Positions 1 to 8,450 of a stretch of DNA of 64,000 bases are shown here, in pieces. Under the pieces are notes generated by a model. It made no database searches. It was not told the origin of the DNA and saw nothing but the letters and a program-made list of their open reading frames with translations. The number at the start of each line of letters is the position of its first letter. Within the stretch, counting starts at the first letter, position 1. Source of the stretch: JAICYJ01 sp035695105 (GTDB taxonomy: Bacteria; Actinomycetota; Thermoleophilia; Gaiellales; JAICJC01); NCBI GenBank assembly GCA_035695105.1, contig DASSEV010000043.1, positions 62,001-126,000 on the forward strand, read 5' to 3'. The position numbers were made by a program, and so were the translations under genes.

Positions 1-404
1 TTCGCGGCCCCTCGGCATGGGGCCTCGGCCCGTTGTCGCCGGAGGACGAGCAGACGTGGCTGGAGTCCGGCCGCTCATTCCCGGTGCTGGCCGGCCTGGA
101 ATGGAAGCTCCTGATGGAGGCCTTCGCAGCCGCCCAGCGGGCCGTGCCGCGGGAGGCGTGGCTGGAGCTGCGCTACGAGGACGTCGTCGAGCGTCCGCGC
201 GAGCAGGTCGAGCGCCTGCTCGCCCACCTCCGGCTCGAGTGGAACGAGGGCTTCGAGCGGGCGTTCGCCGGCCTCGAGTTCACCCGGGCTCGAAGCGGCG
301 CCTACCGGGAGGAGCTGTCGGCGCGCGACGCCGACCTGCTCGATCGGGTGCTCGCCCCGGCGCTGCGCGACCACGGCTACGAACAGCTCCGCACGGGCGG
401 GTGA
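1..404 (+). CDS. Sulfotransferase family protein, C-terminal part (partial)
   Basis: Only the C-terminal ~134 residues are present; the frame (codons from base 3) is open to the left edge, so the 5'-PAPS loop lies outside the window. What is seen is a helical, Glu/Arg-rich tail with the 'ELRYEDVVERP' stretch followed by 'LLAHLRLEW'. This is the typical end of PAPS-dependent sulfotransferases of the Sulfotransfer_3 type, where 'Y-E-D-L' precedes a 'P...v..l..fl' helix. A TTG at 33 could be mistaken for a start but the reading frame clearly continues upstream. The stop TGA (402-404) overlaps the GTG start of the next gene in the GTGA arrangement, so the two are probably cotranscribed. In this polysaccharide locus it would sulfate a glycan or lipid. 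Family assignment is from pattern only. Confidence 0.7.
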   Translation, partial: RGPSAWGLGPLSPEDEQTWLESGRSFPVLAGLEWKLLMEAFAAAQRAVPREAWLELRYEDVVERPREQVERLLAHLRLEWNEGFERAFAGLEFTRARSGAYREELSARDADLLDRVLAPALRDHGYEQLRTGG

Positions 405-2353
405 GCTCGAGGCCGGCGAGACCCGAGCGCCAGGCCGTCACCTACGCCGGCCTGGTCGGGTTCGTCCTGACGCTGATCCCCGTGGCGGCCGCGCTCCGCC
501 TCACCGGCCATGGCGGCGGCTACACCATTGACCAGTGGGGGCTGTGGGCCGCGGTCACCGTCGTCGCTGCCGGCGTCGCGCTGATCAGCCAGCCGGTCTC
601 ACGCCTGAGCGGCCTCCAGCGCCTGTTCCCGCTCTCGCTGCTCGGCCTCGGCGTGTGGAGCATGCTCTCCGCCCACTGGGCCGCCTGGCCGCAGAGCTCC
701 CTGGTCGAGGGCGACCGCTACCTGTTCTACGCGGCCGCCGCCACCCTGCCGATGGTGCTGCTCCCGACGGTCGGCTGGCGCCGCGGTCTGGTCGGCGGTG
801 TGGCCGCTGGTACGGCGCTGCCGGCCCTGCTCATCGCACTGAAGCTGTGGCAGTCGGGGACCGCCGCCTCGCTGTTCGACTCGGGGCGCCTCGTCGGCAG
901 CGTCGGCTACGGCGGGGGCCTCGCGGCGGCCGTGGCGATCGGGTTCTGGCCGCTGGTCGCGTTCGCGTCCGACCGCACCACGGCCAGGGTGCTGCGGCCC
1001 CTGGCCGGGCTGGGGGCAGGCCTGGCGCTGGCAACGGTCGTCCCGACGGAGGCCCGGGCGTCGGTATGGGCGCTGGCCGTCTCCGCCCTGATCTTCTTCC
1101 TGCTCTGCCCGACCCCGATCCGGTCGGGGATCGTGGCGGCCGGCGCGGTCGTGCCGACGCTGCTCTTCTGGCACCAGCTGAACAGCGTGTTCTCGTCGCA
1201 GACCGGCGGCCACCCGCACACCGTGGGCATCGCGATCCTGCTGACCGGACTGGTGAGCGCACTGGTGGCGGGCGCCCAGACGGTGCTCGACGAGTTCGTG
1301 AGGCTGTCGGACGCCAACCGCCGTGCGGTCGCCATCGCGGTCGCCATCTGGATGTTCCTGCTGCTGCTGGTCGCGGCCGTCGGGGCGTTTGCGGCGACGG
1401 ACGGCCACCCGGTGGCCTGGACGCGCCACACGCTGCAGCGCACCGTCGACAGGGTGGGCGGCGAGAGCGGCCAGGCCGCCGGTGAAGGGCAGGCCGGCAG
1501 CCGGTTCGGGTCGCTCGACACGGGGCGCTACGACCTCTGGAAGGTCGCGCTGCGGGGCTTTCGCGAGCAGCCCGCCAAGGGCGTGGGGGCCGGGAACTTC
1601 GGCTATCTGAACGTCCGCATCGGCCGGCCGTTCCTGTTCCCCTATCAAGCGCACAGCCAGCTTCTGGAGGTCGCCTCGACGCTGGGGCTGCCGGGCCTCG
1701 CGCTGTTCGCCCTCGTGCTCGGGCTGCCGCTGGGCGCGTGCGTGTGGGTGCGGCTGCGCGCGCCGTCGCGTGCGGAGCGGCTGCTGGCCGCAGGCATCGG
1801 CGGTGCGCTCGGGTACTTCGCCGTCCACGGCCAGGTGGACTGGATCTGGCAGATCTCGTCGTGCGCGCTTCCGGCGATGCTGCTTTCCGGCGTCGTCGTC
1901 GGGATGCTGCCGCCGGCGCCGGAGCGACGCCGATCCGTTGTCACCGGCGGCATCGCCCTGGCCGCCGCCGTTGCCGCCGCCGTGCTGCTGATCGCGCCCG
2001 CCGCCCTCGCACAGCGGTACCTGGAGCGCTCGTATCATGAGCCGGCGCCGGCGGCGCTCGCGGATGCCCGCCGCGCCGCCGACTTCGACCGGCTGTCCGG
2101 CCGCCCACAGCTCGCCGCCGCCCGTGCGTTGCTGCGGACGGGCGACACCGCCGGAGCGCTGGCCGATGCGCGCGAGGCGGCCGGGGCCGAGCCGCGCTTC
2201 TGGGTCGCATGGCAGCTGCTCGCCGTGGCGGCTGCACAGGAGGGCGATCGCGCCGAGGCCACGGCCGCTCATGCACGGGTGCGCCTGCTCGCGCCACGGC
2301 TGCCGCTCGATCTCCGCGGCCAGGTGCCCGGCCCGAGCTTCGACCACTATTGA
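401..2353 (+). CDS. O-antigen ligase/polymerase (Wzy/WaaL-like) membrane protein with C-terminal TPR-like tail
   Basis: 650 residues from the GTG at 401, which overlaps the preceding stop. The open frame runs further upstream but would overlap the sulfotransferase completely. About ten hydrophobic segments cover residues ~15-510. The large periplasmic loop carries the Wzy_C signature: 'R-DLWKVALRGFREQP-KGVGAGNFG', then 'AHSQLLEVASTLGLPGLALF', matching the family pattern R..-W..a-P..G.G...-H...le...e.G..G. The last ~110 residues are soluble and alanine-rich with paired helices like TPRs, as in several polymerases. Expected role: joining polyprenyl-linked oligosaccharide units outside the membrane, either polymerising them or ligating them to an acceptor. 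A second family member lies at 8451-9872, so one may be the polymerase and the other a ligase; sequence alone does not say which. Confidence 0.85.
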   Translation: MSSRPARPERQAVTYAGLVGFVLTLIPVAAALRLTGHGGGYTIDQWGLWAAVTVVAAGVALISQPVSRLSGLQRLFPLSLLGLGVWSMLSAHWAAWPQSSLVEGDRYLFYAAAATLPMVLLPTVGWRRGLVGGVAAGTALPALLIALKLWQSGTAASLFDSGRLVGSVGYGGGLAAAVAIGFWPLVAFASDRTTARVLRPLAGLGAGLALATVVPTEARASVWALAVSALIFFLLCPTPIRSGIVAAGAVVPTLLFWHQLNSVFSSQTGGHPHTVGIAILLTGLVSALVAGAQTVLDEFVRLSDANRRAVAIAVAIWMFLLLLVAAVGAFAATDGHPVAWTRHTLQRTVDRVGGESGQAAGEGQAGSRFGSLDTGRYDLWKVALRGFREQPAKGVGAGNFGYLNVRIGRPFLFPYQAHSQLLEVASTLGLPGLALFALVLGLPLGACVWVRLRAPSRAERLLAAGIGGALGYFAVHGQVDWIWQISSCALPAMLLSGVVVGMLPPAPERRRSVVTGGIALAAAVAAAVLLIAPAALAQRYLERSYHEPAPAALADARRAADFDRLSGRPQLAAARALLRTGDTAGALADAREAAGAEPRFWVAWQLLAVAAAQEGDRAEATAAHARVRLLAPRLPLDLRGQVPGPSFDHY

Positions 2354-2384
2354 CGTCGCGTGAAGACGTGGCCGGTTTGTGGCG

Positions 2385-2390
2385 TACCCT
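2385..2390 (+). promoter_or_regulatory. -10 box TACCCT for a leaderless GH5 transcript
   Basis: TACCCT ends six bases before the GTG at 2397. A transcript starting about 7 nt after this box would begin at that GTG, which argues for 2397 rather than the in-frame GTG at 2379 as the start. No convincing -35 is seen. Confidence 0.4.
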
Positions 2391-2396
2391 GGAACC

Positions 2397-3590
2397 GTGG
2401 CACGTTCGTCGTTGAGATGGATGCTCGTCGCCGCGGCTCTGCTCGCGGCCTCGTGCAGCGGCGGCGGGACGGCGTCGGGGGGCGGCTCGCCGTCCGCCAC
2501 GGTCCCGCCCCCCACGTCCGGGCCAACGGCCGGCGACACGATGCCGGCGGTCACCGTCGACGGCAACGGCTTCGCCGCCGCGGACGGCTCGCCGGTGCAG
2601 CTGCGCGGCGTCGCCGTGCACTCGCTCGATCCCGTCGTCTACGAGCGCGCCCCCGAACTCGGCGTGAACTTCGTCCGGCTGGCCGTTCCCTGGAGCGACT
2701 ACGAGGCCAACGCCCCGCAGGGCGACGTGCACTCGTGGGACACCCAGCGGCTCGCTGATCTCGACGCCGAGATCAGCTTCTTCGCCCAGCACGGCATCCA
2801 GGTGCTGATCGACCTGCACCAGTACGGCTGGTCGCCGTACTTCGCCTCGCTCCAGCGCGGGGGCCGCGCCAACGGCATCCCGCGATGGGTGTACCACGGC
2901 CGGCGCTGGCCGCTGACCGAGCAGGGGCGGGCTGCGGCGGAGGCGCACATGTACACCGACCGCCGCGCGACCCAGCTCTACGGGGAGTTTGCCGCGATGC
3001 TCGCGCAGCGCTATCGCACGACCCCGAACGTCGTCGGCTACGAGGTGCTGAACGAGCCGCCGCTCGGGAACATGCCGCGGCGGGCATGGGCCGTGCAGCG
3101 CATCGTGCGGTGGCAGGCGCGCGTCGGCGCGGCCATCCGCGCCGTCGACCCGAACCGCGCGATCGTGTTCATGGTGCCGCCGCGCACCGACCTGCGCTTC
3201 GTGCAGCTGCGTCCCCTGGAGCGGCTCGGGCACCTCGCCCTCGACGTGCACGACTACTACGCCGGCACCGGCAAGCGGTATCTGACGACCCTGCAGGGCG
3301 GCCGGTACCGCGGCACGCTCGCGCAGCAGGCGGCGTACCTGGCGCCGTACGTATCGCAGGCGAGGGCATGGCAGGTGCCGCTGATCGTCGGCGAGTGGGG
3401 GGCCTTCCCCAGCGAGCGGGGCGTTGGCGCGTACCAGAGCCAGATGGTGCGGCTGTTTGCGCGGGACGGGCTGAGCTGGGCCCGCTGGAGCCTCGACCGC
3501 ACCGAGCGGCTCGGCCTGCTGCGGCGCGACGGGACGCTCACCCCGGCGGCGGTGCAGCTGGGGCGGCTGATCGCGCAGACGCCCGAGTAG
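2397..3590 (+). CDS. Secreted (probably lipoprotein) glycoside hydrolase family 5 enzyme
   Basis: 397 residues. The N-terminus has a short basic region, a hydrophobic run and Cys20 after 'LLAAS', so a lipoprotein signal is likely although the -3 position is Ala. A Gly/Ser/Pro/Thr linker follows to residue ~50. The catalytic domain shows GH5 landmarks: 'VQLRGVAVHSL' at the first strand, 'FVRLAVPW', 'GIQVLIDLHQYGW', the acid/base 'VLNEPP' (Glu220) and the nucleophile 'LIVGEWGAFP' (Glu333). GH5 enzymes of clan A hydrolyse or transglycosylate beta-linked glucans, mannans or glycolipids; the substrate cannot be told here. Its place beside an O-antigen ligase suggests trimming of the exopolysaccharide, as editing glycosidases do in EPS loci. 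It is convergent with the next gene, 18 bp apart. Confidence 0.9.
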   Translation: MARSSLRWMLVAAALLAASCSGGGTASGGGSPSATVPPPTSGPTAGDTMPAVTVDGNGFAAADGSPVQLRGVAVHSLDPVVYERAPELGVNFVRLAVPWSDYEANAPQGDVHSWDTQRLADLDAEISFFAQHGIQVLIDLHQYGWSPYFASLQRGGRANGIPRWVYHGRRWPLTEQGRAAAEAHMYTDRRATQLYGEFAAMLAQRYRTTPNVVGYEVLNEPPLGNMPRRAWAVQRIVRWQARVGAAIRAVDPNRAIVFMVPPRTDLRFVQLRPLERLGHLALDVHDYYAGTGKRYLTTLQGGRYRGTLAQQAAYLAPYVSQARAWQVPLIVGEWGAFPSERGVGAYQSQMVRLFARDGLSWARWSLDRTERLGLLRRDGTLTPAAVQLGRLIAQTPE

Positions 3591-3608
3591 TGCCCGGCCG
3601 GCCCGCGG

Positions 3609-5195
3609 TCAGGACGCGCCGCGTGTCTTGCCCATGAGGGCCGGGATGGTGCGGGCGACGAGCTTGATGTCGCCCCACAGCGTCCAGTTCGTGACGTACA
3701 GGTAGTCCAGGACGAGCATCTCCGAGAAGGGGATCTCGCTTCGGCCGAACACCTGCCAGAGGCCTGTCAGCCCCGGCGTCAGGTCGAGCCGCCGCAGCCC
3801 CCAGTCGTTGACGTACTGGTGCTCGTGCGGGATCAGCGGGCGCGGCCCGACAAGGCTCATCTGCCCGCGGACGACGTTGATCAGCTGCGGCAGCTCGTCG
3901 ATCGAGTACTTGCGCAGCACCCGGCCGACCGACGTCACGCGCGGGTCGTCGGGGATCTTGAACATGCGCGCGTCCGTGCCGAGGTGCACGTTCAGGTGGG
4001 CGACCTCGCCCTTTCGCTCCTCCGCGTCCGCCACCATGGTGCGGAACTTGAGGATCGTGAACGGCTGCTGGCCGCGGCCGATGCGGGTCTGCTTGAACAG
4101 CACCGGCCCCTTGCTGTTCAGCTTGATCGCGACCGCGACGGCGAGGAGCAGCGGCGCCAGCACGATCAGGCCGAGCGATGCGCCGATCAGGTCGACCGAG
4201 CGCTTGGCGATCCGGTGGCTGGCGGAGAGCACCGGCGGCGTCAGGCCCAGCAGGGGCGTGCCCTGCAGGGAGTGGAACTGCGCCTTGCTGCCCACGACCT
4301 CGAACAGCCGCGGCACGATGTCGAGCTCCACGTCCAGGTCGTTGCAGGCGCGCACGATGTCGAGGCCGGCGTCGTGGCCGTCGCCGGTGAACGCCAGCAT
4401 CACGTGCTCGATGCCGTACTCGCGGACGATCCGCGGAAGCTCGTCGGTCGCGCCCAGCACCGGCACATCGGCCAGCTCGTGGTGCATCGGCAGCGGATCG
4501 TTGTCGACGAACCCGGCCAGCTCGAGGCCGTAGCCGGGATTGCGTCGGATCTTGCGGGCGATCTCCTGGCCGACCAGGCCGGCGCCGACGATCAGCGTGC
4601 GCTGCAGGAACGCGACGCGGCTGCGGATGAAGACGCGGATGATCGAGCGGCCGAGCGGAAGGATGATGAGGGCGAGGAACCAGAACAGGATCAGCCGCCG
4701 CTCGCTCGCCCGCACGGCGTCGGTCAGCCGGATGGCGACGAAGGTGATCCAGACGCCCACCGTGATCGCGTGGAAGAGGGGCCAGAAATCGTCAAGCGTG
4801 GTCGTGTCGGCGCGCAGCCGGTCGCCCTCGTAGAGGCCGTACAGGCCGGCCAGCGCCAGCCAGCACGGCACCGACACGAGGAACAGGATCAGCTCCTTGC
4901 CGGAGGTGAACCCGTTCGGCGAGGTGCCGAGGATCAGGTGGACGGCGAGGAACGTGAACCCGAGCGCCCACACGTCGGCAACGATCAGGGCACGCCGCAC
5001 CAACGTGCGGCGGGTATGCCGATCTGTGGGGTTGATCACCCCCGTGCGTTCCAACGCTTCCACGATCTGGCCGACGTCGCCCTCCGGCTCGGAGGAGGTG
5101 TACGCTTCGTCCTCCCCGTCGACGGCTGTTCGGCGATCGTCCCGCCTCTGATCATTCACAGCCAGTGCCCTCTCCTTCCCACTGCCTCGCATCAT
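3609..5195 (-). CDS. Polyprenyl glycosylphosphotransferase (undecaprenyl-phosphate sugar-1-phosphate transferase)
   Basis: 528 residues. A charged cytoplasmic tail (~1-70) is followed by four or five membrane helices, then a Rossmann-like CoA_binding_3 domain ('TLIVGAGLVGQEIARKI', ~200-310). The C-terminal bacterial sugar transferase domain (~330-525) starts with its membrane hairpin 'KRSVDLIGASLGLIVLAPLL' and holds 'GPVLFKQTRIGRG', 'FTILKFRTM', 'SIDELPQL', 'MSLVGPRPLIP' and 'LTPGLTGLWQVFGRS'. The DELPQL and GPRP motifs carry the catalytic Asp/Glu and substrate contacts of the PssY/WbaP family. It should transfer a hexose-1-phosphate to undecaprenyl phosphate and so prime assembly of the repeat unit. 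An alternative GTG start lies about 12 codons in. It is divergent from the wzz-like gene over a 198-bp spacer. Confidence 0.93.
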   Translation of the reverse strand: MMRGSGKERALAVNDQRRDDRRTAVDGEDEAYTSSEPEGDVGQIVEALERTGVINPTDRHTRRTLVRRALIVADVWALGFTFLAVHLILGTSPNGFTSGKELILFLVSVPCWLALAGLYGLYEGDRLRADTTTLDDFWPLFHAITVGVWITFVAIRLTDAVRASERRLILFWFLALIILPLGRSIIRVFIRSRVAFLQRTLIVGAGLVGQEIARKIRRNPGYGLELAGFVDNDPLPMHHELADVPVLGATDELPRIVREYGIEHVMLAFTGDGHDAGLDIVRACNDLDVELDIVPRLFEVVGSKAQFHSLQGTPLLGLTPPVLSASHRIAKRSVDLIGASLGLIVLAPLLLAVAVAIKLNSKGPVLFKQTRIGRGQQPFTILKFRTMVADAEERKGEVAHLNVHLGTDARMFKIPDDPRVTSVGRVLRKYSIDELPQLINVVRGQMSLVGPRPLIPHEHQYVNDWGLRRLDLTPGLTGLWQVFGRSEIPFSEMLVLDYLYVTNWTLWGDIKLVARTIPALMGKTRGAS

Positions 5196-5295
5196 CGACC
5201 GTACCCCCCGTTCGGGTAGGCGTCAAGTTGGCTCCACGGAGCCAACCGGCGAGGCGTGGATGAGTGGGTTGTTTGTCACACATTGGACGCAGGGC

Positions 5296-5323
5296 TTGTC
5301 ATACCAAGCCCCGAACGTACACT
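5296..5323 (+). promoter_or_regulatory. Possible sigma-70 promoter for the wzz-like gene
   Basis: TTGTCA (5296-5301), a 16-bp spacer, then TACACT (5318-5323). It lies in the divergent 198-bp spacer about 70 bp before the gene. TACACT recurs as a -10-like box before several other genes in this window. Confidence 0.35.
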
Positions 5324-5393
5324 GGCATAAGGGCGTCCTACGGGCAGGTCGGGCGCCATTGTCCTCCAGATGGCACAGGAGTGTGGGTGAGTC

Positions 5394-6824
5394 GTGAAGC
5401 CTGAGATGACGTTCCGGCGGTCGCTGCGCATGATCGGCAAGCGGTGGTGGCTGATGCTGCTGGGTGGGGTGGTCGTCGCCGCCCTGGCCTTCCTCGTCGC
5501 CGGTCACAAGAAGAGCCATTACGTGGCCTCGACGAACCTCACGCTGAACGACCAGACCGTCAGCCCGAACGAGTTCGGGCCCGGCCTGCAGCTGAACGAC
5601 GCGCTGCCCAAGTTCTCGGACGACTGGCAGCTGCCCGCCTTCCAGTCCCTCCCGGCAGCCGATGCAGCGTCCCAGAAGCTGGGCGGGAGCCCGAGCGGCC
5701 AGCAGATCCTGTCGCGGATCAACATGACGCCGCTTTCCACCACGCAGGTGCAGCTGACCTATACCGGCGGCTCCGACCGCAACCAGACGATCGAGGTGCT
5801 GAAGGACTACGCCACCGCGTTCATCAACCAGCGCGTGGCGGCGGAGCAGAAGCAGATCCAGAACGGCCTGAACACCTTCGCCGGGCAGTCCAACGTCCCT
5901 ACGAAGACCCAGCAGAACCTGGCGGCGATCGCGAACAAGCTGCCGCTGATCCCCTCGGGATTCCAGACGGGATTCGAGGCCAACCCCGCGGGCAGCGCGG
6001 CGAAGGTCTCCCCCGGCGGCCCGCCCGTCGTGGTGATCGTGCTCGGCGGCTTCCTGGCGGGCGTTGCCGCGGGTGCGCTGGTCGCCCTCCTGCTCGGCCG
6101 CTTCGACAAGCGGGTGCGCCGGCCTGATGACATCGAGCTCGCCAGCGTCCCGGTGGTGGACATCGACTCGGACGCAGATCCCGCATCGGTGCAGCTGCTG
6201 CGCTCCGAGCTCGAGCTCGCGGGCATGGGTACCCGCCTCGCAGTCATCGCCGTGACGCGTGCCACACGGGCCGAGGGGTCGAGCGGCCTCGCGCTCGCGC
6301 TGGCGCGGACGTTCGCCAGCGTGGGCACGCCCACCGTCCTGGTGAGCGCCGATCTGCGCGCGCGCAAGGTGCGCAGCGAGACCGGCCTGTCGGGGCTGCT
6401 CGACGGCAGCGTCAGCACCCTGCCGCTGCTGCCGCTCGAGTCGAACCTCGTCTGGCTGCCCGAGGGCAGCAGCACCGCGCTTCCCGAGACGCTGTTCTCG
6501 GCTCCTCGGGTCGAGCGCATCATCCGCGACCTGCGCGACCAGGCCGGCGTCATCGTGATCGACACCCCGGCGGTGCTCGAGGACTCCGAGACGCTGCCGC
6601 TGCTCGCCTCCTCCGATCTCGTCCTGCTCGCCGTGCGGCCGGGCAAGACGCGCTGGAACCCGCTCGGCTCAGCCGTCGCGCTGATCCAGCGGGTCGCGAA
6701 GCGGCCGCTCCACATCTGCTACGACCGTGCCGACGAGGCCAGCTCGGTTCCCGCTGCGGCCACACGCAGGACGGACGTTGCCGAGCGCATGCACCAGGCG
6801 ATCGAGGTACCGGCCGGCTCATGA
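5394..6824 (+). CDS. Wzz-like chain-length determinant fused to a degenerate BY-kinase (CpsD-like) domain
   Basis: 476 residues. Membrane helix 1 (~17-37) and helix 2 (~212-235) bracket an extracytoplasmic region with a Wzz-like helical part ('EVLKDYATAFINQRVAAEQKQI'). The cytoplasmic domain (~255-476) has the fold order of a bacterial tyrosine kinase, but key residues are changed. The Walker A position (288-298) reads 'TRATRAEGSSG', so the expected GK[S/T] lysine is Ser. The Walker A' motif reads 'VLVSADLR', with Ser where the first Asp should be. The Walker B-like 'VIVIDTP' (Asp390) is kept. There is no C-terminal tyrosine cluster. The protein probably sets chain length or scaffolds the polymerase without kinase activity. 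The start may be GTG 5394 or ATG 5406. It overlaps the next gene by ATGA. Confidence 0.85.
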   Translation: MKPEMTFRRSLRMIGKRWWLMLLGGVVVAALAFLVAGHKKSHYVASTNLTLNDQTVSPNEFGPGLQLNDALPKFSDDWQLPAFQSLPAADAASQKLGGSPSGQQILSRINMTPLSTTQVQLTYTGGSDRNQTIEVLKDYATAFINQRVAAEQKQIQNGLNTFAGQSNVPTKTQQNLAAIANKLPLIPSGFQTGFEANPAGSAAKVSPGGPPVVVIVLGGFLAGVAAGALVALLLGRFDKRVRRPDDIELASVPVVDIDSDADPASVQLLRSELELAGMGTRLAVIAVTRATRAEGSSGLALALARTFASVGTPTVLVSADLRARKVRSETGLSGLLDGSVSTLPLLPLESNLVWLPEGSSTALPETLFSAPRVERIIRDLRDQAGVIVIDTPAVLEDSETLPLLASSDLVLLAVRPGKTRWNPLGSAVALIQRVAKRPLHICYDRADEASSVPAAATRRTDVAERMHQAIEVPAGS

Positions 6825-8449
6825 CCCGGCTGCTCGTGGTCGGGCTCGACGGCGGAACGGACTCCGTCATCGGGGTTCCCGACGCCAACCTCCCGAACAT
6901 CGCGGCGGTTCGCGCCGGCGGCGCCTCCGCCGTCCTCACCTCGACGGTGCCGCCGATCACGGCCGCCGCGTGGCCGTCGATGATGACCGGCTGGAATCCC
7001 GGCCGCCACGGCATGTACGACTTCCGCACGCTCGGCATCGAGCGCTACAGCCGGCTGTGGGGCGCCGGACACTCCGCCTCGTTCGAGGATGGCCGCGACT
7101 TCGTCACGTCCAGCCGCTGGGCGGGGGCGGCGTTCTGGGATCAGGTGGACGGGCCCTCGGCGGTGCTCTCCGTGCCGATGACCTATCCGGCCTGGCCGGT
7201 CGACGGCCGGATGGTCGCCGGATTCCCGCTGCCGGACTACGGGCGCAACCACACCCAGCCGCCCGAGCTGGCCGGCGAGCTGCCGCCGCTGCTCGACTTC
7301 GCCGACCGCATCGCGAAGCTCTCCGACAGCGAGCTGGCCGACCGCTGCCAGGCCCTCGTGGAGCGGCAGCGGGACGTCGTCCTGCGCTGGCTGCGCGAGG
7401 ACGAGCACGAGGTGGTCGTGGTCGTCTTCCAGAGCACCGACTTCGCCCAGCATCGCCTGTGGAAGTACCTCGACCAGCCGGGGCATCCGCTGCGCGACGC
7501 GCTGCTTGGGATGTACCGCTCGATCGACGAGCTGGTCGGCGAGGCGCGCGAGCTGCTCGGCGCCGATGGCACGGTGGTCGTGGTCTCGGACCACGGCTTC
7601 GGCCCGCATCCGCGGACGTTCGTGCGCACCGACCGCGCGCTCGCGGACGCGGGGTTGCTGCACGCCGACGGCGGCACGGGCGGAGGCGAGAGCCTCACGC
7701 GCGCGCTGCGGCGCGCGCCCGCGCTGCGCCGCCCGCTGCGGCGGCTGGTCGGCCGCCTGCCCGGTGGCGCCCGCGACCGCATCGCCGCCCGCGCGACGGG
7801 CGCGAGCCGCGTCGACTGGACGCGGAGCGAGGCGTACCGGATCCCGCTGTATCCGCCGGCCGAGGGCATCGTCGTCAACCTGCGCGGCCGGCAGGAGCAG
7901 GGCGCCGTCGACCCGGGCGCCGACTACGAGCGCGTTCGCGACCGCATCATCGAGACGATGCAGGCGCTGCGCGACCCGGCCACCGGCGCCCCGGTGGTGC
8001 AGTGGGCTCGCCGCCGCGAAGAGCTGTTCTCAGGCGACCACCTCGAGGAGGCGCCCGACGTGATCGTGCTCTTCGACCCCGCCTACAAGGGCGCGTCCGG
8101 GCTCGATCAGCTGTTCGAGCGCGTCCCCGACCAGATCCTGGACGAGTACTCCGGCGTGCACGCGATGGAGGGCATCTTCGCCGCCGCGGGCCGGGGCATC
8201 CGGCAGGGCGTCGACCTCGGCACGCGCAGCATCCTGGATGTGGCGCCGACGCTGCTTGCGCTGCTCGGCCGCCCGGTGCCGGCCGATGCGGACGGAGCCG
8301 TGATGGAGGCCGCCCTCGAGGATGCGGCCGTTGTCCGCACCGGCGAGGCCACCGCGCGTGACCGCGACGACGCCGGTGGCGCCGCGCTGACCGCCGAGGA
8401 GGAGGCGACGCTCGAGGAGTCGCTCCGGGCCCTCGGCTACCTGGAGTAG
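6821..8449 (+). CDS. Alkaline-phosphatase-superfamily phosphodiesterase/nucleotide pyrophosphatase-like enzyme
   Basis: 542 residues with a complete metal site of the type I phosphodiesterase/phosphoglycerate-mutase branch. Asp10 lies in 'VVGLDGGT', the probable nucleophile Thr47 in 'PPITAAAWPSMMTG..PGRHG', then 'STDFAQHRLWKYLD', 'VVVVSDHGFGPHPRTF' and a late His in 'GVHAMEGIFAAAGRG'. No signal peptide or membrane segment is seen, so it is probably cytoplasmic. Family members cut phosphodiester or pyrophosphate bonds in nucleotides, lipids or phosphoglycans; close relatives often sit in actinobacterial surface-polysaccharide loci without a known substrate. It begins inside the stop of the wzz-like gene (ATGA) and is followed one base after its stop by another O-antigen ligase gene, so it belongs to the EPS operon. 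Confidence 0.85.
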   Translation: MTRLLVVGLDGGTDSVIGVPDANLPNIAAVRAGGASAVLTSTVPPITAAAWPSMMTGWNPGRHGMYDFRTLGIERYSRLWGAGHSASFEDGRDFVTSSRWAGAAFWDQVDGPSAVLSVPMTYPAWPVDGRMVAGFPLPDYGRNHTQPPELAGELPPLLDFADRIAKLSDSELADRCQALVERQRDVVLRWLREDEHEVVVVVFQSTDFAQHRLWKYLDQPGHPLRDALLGMYRSIDELVGEARELLGADGTVVVVSDHGFGPHPRTFVRTDRALADAGLLHADGGTGGGESLTRALRRAPALRRPLRRLVGRLPGGARDRIAARATGASRVDWTRSEAYRIPLYPPAEGIVVNLRGRQEQGAVDPGADYERVRDRIIETMQALRDPATGAPVVQWARRREELFSGDHLEEAPDVIVLFDPAYKGASGLDQLFERVPDQILDEYSGVHAMEGIFAAAGRGIRQGVDLGTRSILDVAPTLLALLGRPVPADADGAVMEAALEDAAVVRTGEATARDRDDAGGAALTAEEEATLEESLRALGYLE

Positions 8450-8450
8450 C

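Noticed and set aside
2379..2396. GTG 2379 as start of the GH5 gene
   Set aside because: It lies upstream of the TACCCT box and adds six residues before the signal sequence.
599..2566. 655-codon minus-strand ORF
   Set aside because: Arg/Gln/His-rich low-complexity translation typical of an antisense shadow in GC-rich DNA; the plus strand encodes a clear O-antigen ligase.
3819..5219. 466-codon plus-strand ORF
   Set aside because: Antisense shadow of the glycosylphosphotransferase; no fold-like pattern.
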